Assembly: GCF_026191675.1 (NCBI RefSeq)
Contig: NZ_JAKRRY010000032.1
Coordinates: forward strand, 1-62,966
DNA from: Vibrio qingdaonensis
Lineage (GTDB): Bacteria > Pseudomonadota > Gammaproteobacteria > Enterobacterales > Vibrionaceae
Reading direction: 5' to 3'
DNA length: 62,966 nucleotides
The notes beneath the pieces were generated by a model. It did not search any database. It worked only from the letters and a program-made list of their open reading frames with translations, and was not told the origin of the DNA. Below are positions 1 to 9,460 of the stretch, piece by piece. Both the position numbers and the translations under genes were made by a program. Each line of letters opens with the position of its first letter. Position 1 is the stretch's first letter.

Positions 1-198
1 TCCCTTGATACCGCATTTTGTGAGGATAACTCTCGTATTAGAGCGGACGATCGAGCAGAGGCTTTTGCTAGGATCAGGCAGATGAGTTTGAACCTATTAA
101 AGAGTGAGACCACGTTTAAAGGTGGCATTAAACGTAAACGGATGAACTGTGCAATGGAGGAAAACTACCTAAGTAAGGTTCTTGTAAGCCTTACGTAG
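1..198 (+). pseudogene. ISAs1/H-repeat family transposase, C-terminal fragment
   Basis: The reading frame is open from base 1 to a TAG at 196-198 and encodes 65 residues. The run SLNLLK, a GGIKRKR stretch and a YLSKVL end match my memory of the C-terminus of ISAs1/H-rpt transposases. IS1358, a member of this family, is known from Vibrio O-antigen loci. The window edge cuts the 5' part, so I cannot tell whether the full element is intact upstream. The terminus just after the stop (about 205-223, ending TTTCCGTG) resembles a family inverted repeat. The family call is from recognition, not a database search. Confidence 0.75.
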
Positions 199-297
199 CG
201 GGGATGTTCATGCGGTTTCCGTGCGCAATGGATGAAAACTACCTAAGTAAGGTTCTCGTAAGCCTTACGTAACGGTGATGTTCATGCGGTTTCCGTG
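151..297 (+). repeat. Tandem duplication of the IS 3' end (2 x 73 bp)
   Basis: Copy 1 spans 151-223 and copy 2 spans 225-297, with a period of 74 bp and about four mismatches. Each copy contains the last 15 or so codons of the transposase, its stop (TAG in copy 1, TAA in copy 2) and the presumed IS terminal repeat. Copy 2 has no transposase body, so it is a stranded IS end. Confidence 0.9.
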
Positions 298-476
298 GAT
301 CAAGAGGAAGCAGAAGAAAGCAAATCGAAGTAACGCTTATCTTTCTCAAGTCCTTGCAGGGCAAGGGGCTTCGTAATCTTGCCCTGAATCTCATCATCAC
401 TGACATTAATTATATACCCTGTTTTTATGCTAGCAGGGTAGTAAAAGTATTATTCACAATTTATAGAAGAACAATT
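298..476. other. Leader region upstream of manC
   Basis: This stretch lies between the IS remnant and manC. I looked for a JUMPstart/ops element (GGCGGTAG core), common ahead of Vibrio polysaccharide operons, and did not find one. No strong sigma70 promoter stands out. The operon promoter may lie further left, outside the window, or the IS may have altered it. Confidence 0.4.
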
Positions 477-1877
477 ATGTTTATACCCGTCATTATGGCT
501 GGTGGCTCAGGCTCTCGACTATGGCCACTATCACGCTCGGCTTTTCCTAAGCAGTTTTTAGCATTAGGTAATCAAGACTCCCTGACAATGTTGCAGTCAA
601 CATTAGACCGAATTAGTGGAATGTCGACATCTGAAGCGATCATTATTTCTAATGAAGATCACCGCTTTGTTGTGGCGGAGCAGCTTCGTACTTTTGGGCA
701 GAAAGCTAGGATTATATTAGAACCTGCTGGGCGAAATACCGCACCTGCTATCGCACTTGCAGCAATGCAGGCCATAGCGCATGGTGATGATCCTGTGATG
801 TTGGTATTAGCAGCAGATCATGTTGTAAAAGATACTCCCGCTTTCCAAGAGTCAATTCGTAAAGCCCAAGTTGTTGCAGATGCTGGTAAGCTAGCGACTT
901 TTGGTATTGTTCCAACAGCACCAGAAACTGGGTACGGCTATATTAAACGGGGCACTCAGGAAGGCGAAGCGGGTTATGTTGTTGATCAGTTTGTTGAAAA
1001 GCCTCAACTAGACGTCGCTGAGCAATACGTTGCGAGTGGTGAATATTATTGGAACAGTGGCTGCTTTATGTTTAAAGCCAGTGTCTTCCTAGGAGAGCTT
1101 AAAAACTACTCCCCAGAAATTTATGAATGCTGCTTGAAAGCCACCAATGGCACGACAGAGGATATGGATTTTATCCGTGTTGATAAAAGCGAATTCTTAA
1201 AGTGTCCGGATGATTCTGTTGATTACGCCGTTATGGAACGCACTGATAAAGCGGTTGTCGTGCCAATGGACGCAGGGTGGAGTGATGTAGGCTCGTGGTC
1301 TGCGTTGTGGGAAGTGTCAGAAAAAGACGGTGCGGGCAATGTAATTCATGGAGATGCAATAACAGAAGACACTGAAGGGTGCTATATCTATGCACCGAAT
1401 AAGCTCGTTGCCTCTGTTGGTGTGAAAGATATTGTGGTTGTAGAAACCAAAGATGCGGTTTTGGTCGCTCATAAAGACAATGTTCAACAGGTTAAGAAAA
1501 TAGTTGAGCATCTAAAAGCAGAAAACCGAGCAGAGTTCAGAGAGCACAGAGAAGTGTACCGCCCTTGGGGTAAATCAGACGCTATCGATGGCGGTGAGCG
1601 TTATAAAGTAAACAGAATCACAGTGCAGCCAGGTAAGAAACAGTCACTTCAAATGCACTATCATCGTGCAGAGCACTGGGTGGTGGTTTCTGGTACCGCA
1701 AAAGTGAGCAGCAATGACAAACAGCAGATTATCACAGAAAATCAATCGCTATACATACCAGTAGGCGTAAGCCACATGGTGGAAAACCCAGGCCAAATGC
1801 CGTTAGAGCTTATTGAAATACAATCAGGTTCATACCTAAACGAAGATGATGTAGTACGTTTAGAGGAAAGTAAATAA
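477..1877 (+). CDS. manC: Mannose-1-phosphate guanylyltransferase / mannose-6-phosphate isomerase
   Basis: Bifunctional type II PMI/GMP enzyme, 466 residues, the usual family length. It makes GDP-mannose in the cytoplasm, the precursor for the gmd/rmd branch in this operon. The N-terminal nucleotidyltransferase signature GGSGSRLWPLSR sits at about residues 9-20, FVEKP lies further in, and the C-terminal cupin isomerase domain shows QMHYHRAEHW. An upstream in-frame start at 354 would add 41 residues that do not resemble the family, so ATG 477 (MFIPVIMAGG) is chosen. The stop overlaps the manB start by one base (TAATG), indicating translational coupling. Confidence 0.96.
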   Translation: MFIPVIMAGGSGSRLWPLSRSAFPKQFLALGNQDSLTMLQSTLDRISGMSTSEAIIISNEDHRFVVAEQLRTFGQKARIILEPAGRNTAPAIALAAMQAIAHGDDPVMLVLAADHVVKDTPAFQESIRKAQVVADAGKLATFGIVPTAPETGYGYIKRGTQEGEAGYVVDQFVEKPQLDVAEQYVASGEYYWNSGCFMFKASVFLGELKNYSPEIYECCLKATNGTTEDMDFIRVDKSEFLKCPDDSVDYAVMERTDKAVVVPMDAGWSDVGSWSALWEVSEKDGAGNVIHGDAITEDTEGCYIYAPNKLVASVGVKDIVVVETKDAVLVAHKDNVQQVKKIVEHLKAENRAEFREHREVYRPWGKSDAIDGGERYKVNRITVQPGKKQSLQMHYHRAEHWVVVSGTAKVSSNDKQQIITENQSLYIPVGVSHMVENPGQMPLELIEIQSGSYLNEDDVVRLEESK

Positions 1878-3262
1878 TGACTAATTTAACATGTTTTAAA
1901 GCTTATGATATCCGTGGCCAGCTAGGTTCAGAGCTAGATAATGATATCGCATACCGAATTGGTCGCGCTTACGGTCAGTTTTTAAAAAGTGAAAGTGCCG
2001 AAGAAAAAACCATAGTGGTCGGTGGTGATGTTCGACTAACCAGTGAAGAGCTTAAGCTTTCTTTGGCGAACGGCATCATGGATGCAGGAGTACATGTCTT
2101 AGATATTGGTCTGTCGGGCACTGAAGAGATCTACTTTGCCACGTTTCATTTAGGGGTTGATGGTGGCGTAGAAGTAACGGCCAGTCACAACCCGATGGAT
2201 TACAACGGTATGAAATTGGTTCGTGAAGGCGCTAAGCCAATTAGCGGTGATACTGGCTTGAGAGATATTCAGACTCTTGCAGAAGAGAACGTGTTTGTTA
2301 ATGTCGTAGAAAAAGGCACGTACAAGAAGATAGATATACTGAATGATTATACTGACCATTTAATGGGATACATTAACCCAGAAAACATCAAACCGATGAA
2401 GTTAGTGATCAACTCGGGTAACGGTGCTGCAGGTCATGTCATTGACTCTTTGGGAGAGCGCTTCAAAGCACTTAATATTCCACTGGAAATCGTTAAAGTT
2501 CACCATGAAGAAGATGGTAATTTCCCGAATGGTATCCCCAATCCATTATTACCTGAGTGTCGTGAAGATACGGCAAACGCAGTGAAAGAACATAAAGCGG
2601 ATATGGGTATTGCATTCGATGGTGACTTTGACCGCTGTTTCCTGTTTGATGAAAATGGCGACTTTATTGAAGGCTACTACATTGTAGGTCTACTGGCAGA
2701 AGCCTTCTTGCAAAAAGAAAAAGGTGCAAAGATCATTCATGATCCGCGATTGTCTTGGAACACAATTGACGTCGTTACTCAAGCGGGCGGTGTACCGGTT
2801 ATGTCAAAAACAGGCCACGCCTTCATCAAAGAGCGTATGCGCAAAGAAGATGCGATTTATGGCGGCGAGATGAGTGCCCACCATTACTTCCGTGACTTTG
2901 CATATTGTGACTCGGGTATGATTCCTTGGCTACTGGTGACAGAATTGCTGTCTGTTAAAGGCATGAAGTTATCTGCAACTGTCAAAGAACGCATTGCTGC
3001 GTATCCTTCATCAGGTGAAATCAACTCAAAGCTAGAGAATCCAAAAGAATCTATTCAGCGCGTTCTCGACGCCTACAAATCAGATGCGCTTGAATTTGAT
3101 GAAACCGATGGTATTAGCTTAGAATTCGCAGATTGGCGTTTTAACTTGCGCTCATCTAATACTGAGCCAGTGGTTCGTTTGAACGTTGAAAGTAAAGGGA
3201 GTGTAGCTCAGATGTCTACAAAAACTCAGGATATTTTGAATATTCTAAGGAGTGCTAAATGA
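1877..3262 (+). CDS. manB: Phosphomannomutase
   Basis: Converts mannose-6-phosphate to mannose-1-phosphate, feeding ManC. It belongs to the alpha-D-phosphohexomutase superfamily and is 461 residues long. The phosphoserine loop TASHNP is at residues 101-106 (Ser103), the metal-binding loop DGDFDRC lies near residue 250, and the sugar-phosphate-binding SNTEPVVRLN is near the C-terminus. All catalytic motifs are intact. It overlaps manC by one base and rmlB by four (ATGA), so it sits tightly in the operon. CpsG/RfbK is an alternative name for the same activity. Confidence 0.96.
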   Translation: MTNLTCFKAYDIRGQLGSELDNDIAYRIGRAYGQFLKSESAEEKTIVVGGDVRLTSEELKLSLANGIMDAGVHVLDIGLSGTEEIYFATFHLGVDGGVEVTASHNPMDYNGMKLVREGAKPISGDTGLRDIQTLAEENVFVNVVEKGTYKKIDILNDYTDHLMGYINPENIKPMKLVINSGNGAAGHVIDSLGERFKALNIPLEIVKVHHEEDGNFPNGIPNPLLPECREDTANAVKEHKADMGIAFDGDFDRCFLFDENGDFIEGYYIVGLLAEAFLQKEKGAKIIHDPRLSWNTIDVVTQAGGVPVMSKTGHAFIKERMRKEDAIYGGEMSAHHYFRDFAYCDSGMIPWLLVTELLSVKGMKLSATVKERIAAYPSSGEINSKLENPKESIQRVLDAYKSDALEFDETDGISLEFADWRFNLRSSNTEPVVRLNVESKGSVAQMSTKTQDILNILRSAK

Positions 3263-4323
3263 AAATATTGATAACTGGTGGTGCGGGTTTTATCGGCTCG
3301 GCAGTTGTTCGTCATATAATCAACGACACCAAAGACTCAGTGGTAAACATTGATTCACTGACTTATGCAGGTAACTTAGAGTCACTTGAAGAGATTGACT
3401 CAAATGAGCGTTACGCATTTGAGCAAGTAGACATTTGTGACCGCGCAGCACTAGATCGTGTGTTTGCAGAGCACAAACCCGATGCGGTCATGCATTTGGC
3501 GGCAGAGTCTCATGTTGATCGATCGATCGATGGTCCTGCTGCTTTTATTGAAACAAATATTGTCGGTACCTACAATTTACTTGAGGCTGCTCGAGCATAT
3601 TGGATTAATCTTGATAAAGATAAACAGCGAGCATTCCGTTTCCATCACATTTCTACTGATGAAGTATATGGTGACCTCGAAGGTACCGATGACCTGTTTA
3701 CCGAAGAAACATCTTATGAGCCTTCTTCTCCTTACTCGGCTTCAAAAGCGTCTAGCGACCACTTGGTTAGGGCATGGCTGAGAACTTATGGCCTTCCTAC
3801 AATCGTGACCAACTGCTCCAACAACTATGGCCCTTATCACTTCCCTGAAAAGCTCATTCCTTTGATGATTTTGAATGCTTTAGACGGTAAATCCTTGCCG
3901 GTTTACGGTGATGGCATGCAGATCCGTGATTGGTTGTTTGTAGAAGATCACGCTAGAGCACTATATAAAGTAGTGACAGAAGGCGTTATAGGAGAAACCT
4001 ATAATATTGGAGGCCATAATGAGAAAGCGAACATCGAAGTTGTTAAGACTATTTGTGCATTGCTAGAAGAGTTGGTTCCGAATAAACCTGAAGGTGTAAA
4101 GTCCTATGAAGAGCTGATCACGTACGTGACAGATCGCCCAGGCCACGATGTACGCTATGCGATTGACGCGTCTAAGATTGAGCGAGAATTGGAGTGGAGA
4201 CCGGAAGAGACCTTCGAATCAGGTATTCGAAAAACCGTCGAGTGGTATTTGAACAACAAACCTTGGTGGAGTCGTGTGCTTGATGGCTCATACAGTTTAG
4301 AGCGTTTGGGGGCAGAAAAGTAA
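3259..4323 (+). CDS. rmlB: dTDP-glucose 4,6-dehydratase
   Basis: Second step of dTDP-L-rhamnose synthesis, an NAD-dependent short-chain dehydrogenase. The protein is 354 residues. The Rossmann motif GGAGFIGS is at residues 7-14, the substrate-binding region HLAAESHVDRS is near residue 80, and the YSASKAS active-site YxxxK is near residue 167. The start overlaps manB by four bases. It is the first gene of a complete rmlBADC cassette. Confidence 0.97.
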   Translation: MKILITGGAGFIGSAVVRHIINDTKDSVVNIDSLTYAGNLESLEEIDSNERYAFEQVDICDRAALDRVFAEHKPDAVMHLAAESHVDRSIDGPAAFIETNIVGTYNLLEAARAYWINLDKDKQRAFRFHHISTDEVYGDLEGTDDLFTEETSYEPSSPYSASKASSDHLVRAWLRTYGLPTIVTNCSNNYGPYHFPEKLIPLMILNALDGKSLPVYGDGMQIRDWLFVEDHARALYKVVTEGVIGETYNIGGHNEKANIEVVKTICALLEELVPNKPEGVKSYEELITYVTDRPGHDVRYAIDASKIERELEWRPEETFESGIRKTVEWYLNNKPWWSRVLDGSYSLERLGAEK

Positions 4324-4324
4324 T

Positions 4325-5218
4325 ATGAAAGGTATTGTATTGGCTGGTGGGTCTGGTACTCGCTTATATCCGCTGACTCGCGGTACTTCAAAACAGCTAC
4401 TTCCAATCTATGATAAGCCAATGGTTTATTACCCGATCTCTACGCTGATGCTAGCGGGTATTCGCGATATTTTGATCATTACAACACCTGAAGATCAGGC
4501 TGGTTTCAAGCGACTTCTGGGTGATGGTAGTGATTATGGCATTAACCTAGAGTATGCCATTCAACCTAGCCCGGATGGACTTACTCAGGCATTCATCATT
4601 GGTGAAGAATTCATTGGAGATGACTCAGTTTGTCTTGTTCTTGGTGACAACATCTTTTATGGCCAGGCGTTCAGTAAACAGCTACAGAGTGCTCGAGAAT
4701 TAACAGAGCAAGGCTTAGCTACAGTATTTGGTTACAAAGTAAAAGACCCGGAGCGATTTGGTGTGGTCGAGTTTGATGCGGACATGAAAGTACTCTCTAT
4801 CGAAGAGAAACCAAAAGAGCCAAGATCTGATTATGCGGTCACTGGGCTGTATTTCTATGATAATAAAGTTGTGGAACTGGCCAAACAGGTTAAACCATCA
4901 GAACGTGGTGAACTAGAGATCACTACACTAAACGAAATGTATCTAAATAATGGTTCTTTGAATGTAGAGTTACTTGGGCGAGGTTTTGCATGGTTGGATA
5001 CAGGTACACATGAGAGCCTTCATGAAGCATCTTCGTTCGTTCAAACGATTGAGCACGTACAGGGGCTCAAGGTGGCATGTTTAGAGGAGATAGCCTGGCA
5101 AAACCAATGGCTGTCTGATGAAGTTTTGAGTGAAATAGCCGGGCCAATGCTTAAAAACGGCTATGGTCAGTATTTGATGAGGCTAATTGAAGACAAGCGC
5201 AAAAGAGTGAATAAATAA
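4325..5218 (+). CDS. rmlA: Glucose-1-phosphate thymidylyltransferase
   Basis: First enzyme of the dTDP-L-rhamnose pathway, joining glucose-1-phosphate and dTTP. At 297 residues it is standard length. The signature GGSGTRLYPLT lies at residues 8-18, followed by SKQLLPIYDKPM, and EKPKEP is in the sugar-binding half. It begins one base after the rmlB stop, and its TAATG junction overlaps rmlD. Confidence 0.97.
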   Translation: MKGIVLAGGSGTRLYPLTRGTSKQLLPIYDKPMVYYPISTLMLAGIRDILIITTPEDQAGFKRLLGDGSDYGINLEYAIQPSPDGLTQAFIIGEEFIGDDSVCLVLGDNIFYGQAFSKQLQSARELTEQGLATVFGYKVKDPERFGVVEFDADMKVLSIEEKPKEPRSDYAVTGLYFYDNKVVELAKQVKPSERGELEITTLNEMYLNNGSLNVELLGRGFAWLDTGTHESLHEASSFVQTIEHVQGLKVACLEEIAWQNQWLSDEVLSEIAGPMLKNGYGQYLMRLIEDKRKRVNK

Positions 5219-6096
5219 TGAAAGTATTGATTACAGGCTGTCACGGACAAGTTGGTTACTGCCTGGTAGAACGTTTAAATAAGCGTGACGATGTAAAAGT
5301 TGTTGCTTATGATCGTGACGCGCTTGATATCACGAGTAAAGAACAAGTTCAGGCTGTAATTGCTCGGTTAATGCCAAACGTTGTGATTAATGCTGCTGCG
5401 CATACGGCCGTTGATAAAGCCGAAAGTGATGTCGAACCTAGTTTCGCTATCAATCGTGATGGCCCAATGAACCTTGCGATTGCCGCAGAGAGTGTAGGCG
5501 CGTTATTACTGCATATATCAACAGACTATGTTTTTGATGGGAGTAAATCTGAGCCATATTTAGAGTGTGACACAACAGGGCCAAAAGGTGTGTACGGTAA
5601 GAGTAAGTTAGCGGGTGAGTTAGCGGTTCAGGAGCATTGCTCGAAATATGCCATCTTGCGCACTGCATGGGTATTTGGTGAGCATGGAAACAACTTTGTG
5701 AAAACGATGCTGAGGTTAGGTGCCGACAGACCAGAGCTGGGGATCATCGCAGATCAGCTCGGCGGTCCGAGTTATGCTGGCGACATCGCTGACGCGCTTA
5801 TCACAATGATGGATAAATTTGCTGTCGCTGATAATGATCTTTCGGGGGTCTATCACTATTCTGGTGCTCCTCATGTGAGTTGGTATGAGTTCGCTAAAGA
5901 AATATTCCTAGCTGCTGACAAATATAGTGTTTTGAAAAGTATACCTTTAGTTAATGAAATTACTGCAGATCAGTACCCACTACCAGCGCCTAGGCCAGCT
6001 AACTCAAGATTAAATTGCAGCAAAATCGAATCTGTATTTGGAATTGTTCCAAGTGATTGGAAGTTAGCATTGAACAATATTGCGGAATACAAATAA
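5218..6096 (+). CDS. rmlD: dTDP-4-dehydrorhamnose reductase
   Basis: Last step of dTDP-L-rhamnose synthesis, NAD(P)H-dependent reduction. The protein is 292 residues. The nucleotide-binding GCHGQVG lies at residues 7-13, HISTDYVFDG near residue 99 and the YGKSKLAGE catalytic YxxxK near 125. One-base overlaps with rmlA and rmlC indicate co-translation. Confidence 0.96.
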   Translation: MKVLITGCHGQVGYCLVERLNKRDDVKVVAYDRDALDITSKEQVQAVIARLMPNVVINAAAHTAVDKAESDVEPSFAINRDGPMNLAIAAESVGALLLHISTDYVFDGSKSEPYLECDTTGPKGVYGKSKLAGELAVQEHCSKYAILRTAWVFGEHGNNFVKTMLRLGADRPELGIIADQLGGPSYAGDIADALITMMDKFAVADNDLSGVYHYSGAPHVSWYEFAKEIFLAADKYSVLKSIPLVNEITADQYPLPAPRPANSRLNCSKIESVFGIVPSDWKLALNNIAEYK

Positions 6097-6650
6097 TGAA
6101 AGTAATTGATACCAAAATCCCAGACGTAAAAATCATTGAACCACAAGTTTTTGGCGATGAACGTGGTTTCTTCATGGAAACTTGGCAGCAAAAGAAGTTT
6201 GAAGAGCTGGTTACTGGTGGCAAGCCGACGACATTTGTTCAAGACAATCACTCTAAATCGAAGAAAGGTATTCTGCGAGGTCTACATTATCAGACGGAAA
6301 ACACTCAAGGTAAATTAGTTCGAGTTGTATCTGGTGAAGTTTTTGATGTGGCTGTGGACGTTCGTAAGGATTCTCCAACATTTGGTCAGTGGATTGGCGT
6401 ATATCTTTCTGCAGAAAATAAACGACAACTATGGGTGCCAGAAGGCTTTGCCCATGGTTTTTATGTGACGACTGAAGAAGCGGAGTTTGTGTACAAGTGT
6501 ACAGATTATTATCGTCCTGATGCGGAACACTCGATCCTTTGGAATGACAAAGAGCTTGACATTCAGTGGCCAATTGAAGAAGGTATTGTACCGACACTGT
6601 CCTCAAAAGATCTTGACGCTAATTGTTTACGTGAGGCTGTTTATTTGTGA
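6096..6650 (+). CDS. rmlC: dTDP-4-dehydrorhamnose 3,5-epimerase
   Basis: Epimerises dTDP-4-keto-6-deoxyglucose before RmlD acts. The ATG at 6096 overlaps the rmlD stop (TAATG) and gives 184 residues, the family norm; an in-frame start at 6057 lies inside rmlD and is rejected. Seen motifs are FFMETW near the N-terminus, the RGLHYQ catalytic His region, and GFAHGFYV. The stop overlaps the wzm start by one base. Confidence 0.96.
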   Translation: MKVIDTKIPDVKIIEPQVFGDERGFFMETWQQKKFEELVTGGKPTTFVQDNHSKSKKGILRGLHYQTENTQGKLVRVVSGEVFDVAVDVRKDSPTFGQWIGVYLSAENKRQLWVPEGFAHGFYVTTEEAEFVYKCTDYYRPDAEHSILWNDKELDIQWPIEEGIVPTLSSKDLDANCLREAVYL

Positions 6651-7453
6651 TGAAGCTACAGGACTACTTTCTATCTTCAATTAAAAATAGAGACATGTTA
6701 TTTGCCTTGTCTTCTAGGGAGGTTCAATCTCGCTATAGAGGCTCTCTGTTAGCGAGCGGATGGTTACTATTAACACCTTTTTTTATGTTATTAGTATATT
6801 TGTTTGTATTTGGTACAGTGCTGCAATCGAGGTGGAGTACGGGAGAGGAGAGTCAAAGTGAGTTTGCTTTGATACTCTTTCTGGGATTGATATTATTTAA
6901 TTTTTTCTCAGAGAGTCTAAATCGCTCGACGTCTTTGATAGTATCGAATGAAAATTATGTCAAAAAAGTAGTTTTCCCATTAGAAATAATTCCTCTCTCT
7001 TTGATTGTATGTAACATTATTCAACTGATAATTAGTTTAGTAGTTTGGTATATTGGCTATTATCTTGTTTTTGATACTGTTCAGTCAACTTCGCTATATG
7101 TTATTCCGATAGTTCTACCGTTCGTAATTATGGTCTTAGCTATTACTTATATTCTATCAGCGCTAGGTGTGTATGTTCGAGATATTTCCCAAATGATTGC
7201 GTTGATCACTACCGGGTTGATGTTCTTGTCACCATTATTTTTTCCATTGGAAAAAATACCCGAAGGGTTTAGATTTATTGTAAATTTCAATCCTATTACG
7301 ATTCCTATAAATAATCTTCGTCAAGCACTTTATTGGGGGGGGGAACCTAATTGGAATCAGTTGGCACTCTACAGTCTGATTGCTTTGCTACTTTTGGTTC
7401 TTTCAATTTGGTTCTTTGATAAACTTAGGGATGGTTTTGCAGATGTCTTGTGA
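6650..7453 (+). CDS. wzm: ABC-2 type polysaccharide export permease
   Basis: Membrane subunit of an ABC exporter that moves lipid-linked O-polysaccharide across the inner membrane. It has 267 residues from ATG 6650 (GTG at 6647 is possible). The N-terminal region resembles the Wzm/KpsM family (REVQSRYRGSLL), and about six hydrophobic segments follow, including TPFFMLLVYLFVFG and the LGVYVRDI loop typical of the family. Its codon use is clearly more AT-rich than the rml genes. The wzt start lies 11 bases inside its 3' end. No Wzx or Wzy gene is present, consistent with ABC export. Confidence 0.93.
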   Translation: MKLQDYFLSSIKNRDMLFALSSREVQSRYRGSLLASGWLLLTPFFMLLVYLFVFGTVLQSRWSTGEESQSEFALILFLGLILFNFFSESLNRSTSLIVSNENYVKKVVFPLEIIPLSLIVCNIIQLIISLVVWYIGYYLVFDTVQSTSLYVIPIVLPFVIMVLAITYILSALGVYVRDISQMIALITTGLMFLSPLFFPLEKIPEGFRFIVNFNPITIPINNLRQALYWGGEPNWNQLALYSLIALLLLVLSIWFFDKLRDGFADVL

Positions 7454-8765
7454 TTATTCAGTAGAAATCAATGATATAAGTAAAGTTTATGATGTTTATG
7501 AAAAACCAATAGATAGACTAAAACAAATGTTCTTAGGTCGCTTTGGTACTTTCAAAACAGAGTTTACAGCCGTTGATAACATCTCATTTAATATAAAAAA
7601 AGGCGATGTCGTTGGTATACTCGGTAGAAATGGTTCAGGTAAATCTACTCTACTACAAATGATTTGCTCTACGCTCAGTCCATCAGCAGGTAAATGTAAA
7701 GTGCATGGTAGAGTTGCAGCTTTGTTAGAGCTCGGTTCAGGTTTCAATCCGGACTTCACGGGTAAAGAAAATGTATACTTAAACGCAACGTTACTAGGGT
7801 TGAGTAGAAAGGAAGTTGATGATAAGTATGAGAGTATCATTGAGTTTTCTGGTGTGCCCCCAGAATTTATTTCTCAACCAATCAGAAACTATTCTAGTGG
7901 TATGGTTGTAAGACTAGCATTTTCTGTAATTGCGCATGTTGATGCGGACATTTTGGTTGTTGATGAAGCTCTAAGTGTTGGAGATGCATATTTTGTCCAA
8001 AAATGCATGAGGTTTCTTCGAAGCTTTATGGAGAATGGCACTATTATTTTTGTTAGCCATGATACGAGTGCTATATTAAGTTTGTGCAATCGAGCTATTT
8101 TGTTAGATTCAGGATCTCTAGTTTTAGATGATAGTCCCAAAAAAGTAGTTGAAACATACTTAGCTCAACTTTATGGCAATGTTAACGAAGATACTGTGAA
8201 AAAACACAAAGTCAATGATGACACAGATTACATTGATCAGAGAATGAAATTCATAAATAACAGTAATCTTCGTAATGACATAGATATTTCGATATTTAAC
8301 GAAGAGAGTTCGGGTTTTGGTGTTGGTGGAGTTGAAGTAACCAAAGTCAAAATACTGGACGATAATAACCAACCTCTTTCGTGGTTGGTCGGTGGAGAAT
8401 TTGTGTCTATTTGCGTCGAGTGTGAAACGTCGATCGCTTTAGATAGTCCCATTATTGGATTCCAGCTTAAAGACAAGTTGGGGCAAACAATTCTCGCGGA
8501 TAATAGTTATATTGAGTTTATGAATAAATCGTTGTGCTTTTCTCCTGGCGATAGGTTTGAAACTAAATTTGCATTTCGTTTCCCAACTCTACCTGTTGGT
8601 GAGTATTCTCTAGGCATTGCTGTTGCTAATGGAAGTCAGGAAAACCATATTCAACATCAGTGGATACATGATGCATTGATTTTGACCATTAGCTCATCAT
8701 CTACAGTTCATGGCCTGATAGGTATACCCATGAAAAATATTACTATTGAGAGGTTAACTAGTTAA
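7443..8765 (+). CDS. wzt: Polysaccharide ABC exporter ATPase with C-terminal glycan-binding-type extension
   Basis: ATPase partner of Wzm, 440 residues from ATG 7443 (MSCDYSVEIN). Walker A GRNGSGKST is at residues 61-69, the signature NYSSGM near 157 and Walker B ILVVDEALS near 178. About 180 residues after the ATPase domain look like the beta-rich Wzt C-terminal domain, including the segments GVGGVEV and FRFPTLPVGEYSLG. In E. coli O8/O9a and related systems that domain reads a terminal modification on the glycan before export. Short KpsT/Wzt versions lack it. Domain identity is inferred from length and pattern. Confidence 0.93.
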   Translation: MSCDYSVEINDISKVYDVYEKPIDRLKQMFLGRFGTFKTEFTAVDNISFNIKKGDVVGILGRNGSGKSTLLQMICSTLSPSAGKCKVHGRVAALLELGSGFNPDFTGKENVYLNATLLGLSRKEVDDKYESIIEFSGVPPEFISQPIRNYSSGMVVRLAFSVIAHVDADILVVDEALSVGDAYFVQKCMRFLRSFMENGTIIFVSHDTSAILSLCNRAILLDSGSLVLDDSPKKVVETYLAQLYGNVNEDTVKKHKVNDDTDYIDQRMKFINNSNLRNDIDISIFNEESSGFGVGGVEVTKVKILDDNNQPLSWLVGGEFVSICVECETSIALDSPIIGFQLKDKLGQTILADNSYIEFMNKSLCFSPGDRFETKFAFRFPTLPVGEYSLGIAVANGSQENHIQHQWIHDALILTISSSSTVHGLIGIPMKNITIERLTS

Positions 8766-9460
8766 TGTTATATCCAGAGCAATGCCCTGTGTGTGGTGCG
8801 CTTGAATTCGAATATATTCCGGTTCTGTGGGCTGAACTTGTGGATGAATGGGAGTTGAATGAAAACCAAAAAAACTATATGAACAAGCAACAAGGCTTAG
8901 GTTGCAAAGGTTGTGGAAATAACCTTAGGGTTATGGCAATAGCACATTCATTAATAAGAGAGTACTCTCCAGAAAGCAGATATCTAGATGTTATGATAGA
9001 CTCAGGTGTGTTTAATGATTTGAGAGTATTAGAAGTCAATTCTGTAGGTAATTTGTCCAGTCATTTACAGAGAATAAAAAATCACAAACATATCGCATAT
9101 CCAGAGTATGACTTTCAAGCTTTGAGTCTTGAAGACGATACATATGACATAGTGTTGCACTCCGATACCTTAGAACATATCCCAAACTTCAAACTAGCAC
9201 TGTCGGAAACTCATAGAATATTGAATGTTGGTGGTGTGTGTATATTTACTATACCTTTGATAGTTGAGCGTCTCACTCGTTCAAGGAAAGGTCTACCAGC
9301 ATCTTTTCATGGAATAGAAGGCAATCGAACCCCCGATTATTTTGTCCATACTGAGTTCGGTGCGGACTTTTGGACATTTGCTCTAGAAGTAGGTTTTTCC
9401 GAGCTAACTATTTGTAATTTCGAGTACCCATCAGGGTTAGCAATAAAAATGAGAAAATAA
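8765..9460 (+). CDS. SAM-dependent methyltransferase with N-terminal Cys4 knuckle
   Basis: A 231-residue class I methyltransferase. The N-terminus has CPVCG at residues 6-10 and CKGCGNN near 48, a probable zinc ribbon. The region reading HSDTLEHIPNF and a following LNVGGVCIFTIPL match the motif IV and post-motif region of Methyltransf_11-type enzymes; motif I is weak (RVLEVNSVGNL). It starts on the wzt stop (TAATG) and abuts the next methyltransferase, so it probably modifies the exported glycan. The acceptor is unknown. Confidence 0.8.
   Translation: MLYPEQCPVCGALEFEYIPVLWAELVDEWELNENQKNYMNKQQGLGCKGCGNNLRVMAIAHSLIREYSPESRYLDVMIDSGVFNDLRVLEVNSVGNLSSHLQRIKNHKHIAYPEYDFQALSLEDDTYDIVLHSDTLEHIPNFKLALSETHRILNVGGVCIFTIPLIVERLTRSRKGLPASFHGIEGNRTPDYFVHTEFGADFWTFALEVGFSELTICNFEYPSGLAIKMRK

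Noticed and set aside
354..476. N-terminal extension of ManC
   Set aside because: The 41 residues do not resemble the family, and ATG 477 gives the standard N-terminus just before the nucleotide-binding loop.
298..476. JUMPstart/ops element before the polysaccharide operon
   Set aside because: The GGCGGTAG core was looked for and is absent from this stretch.
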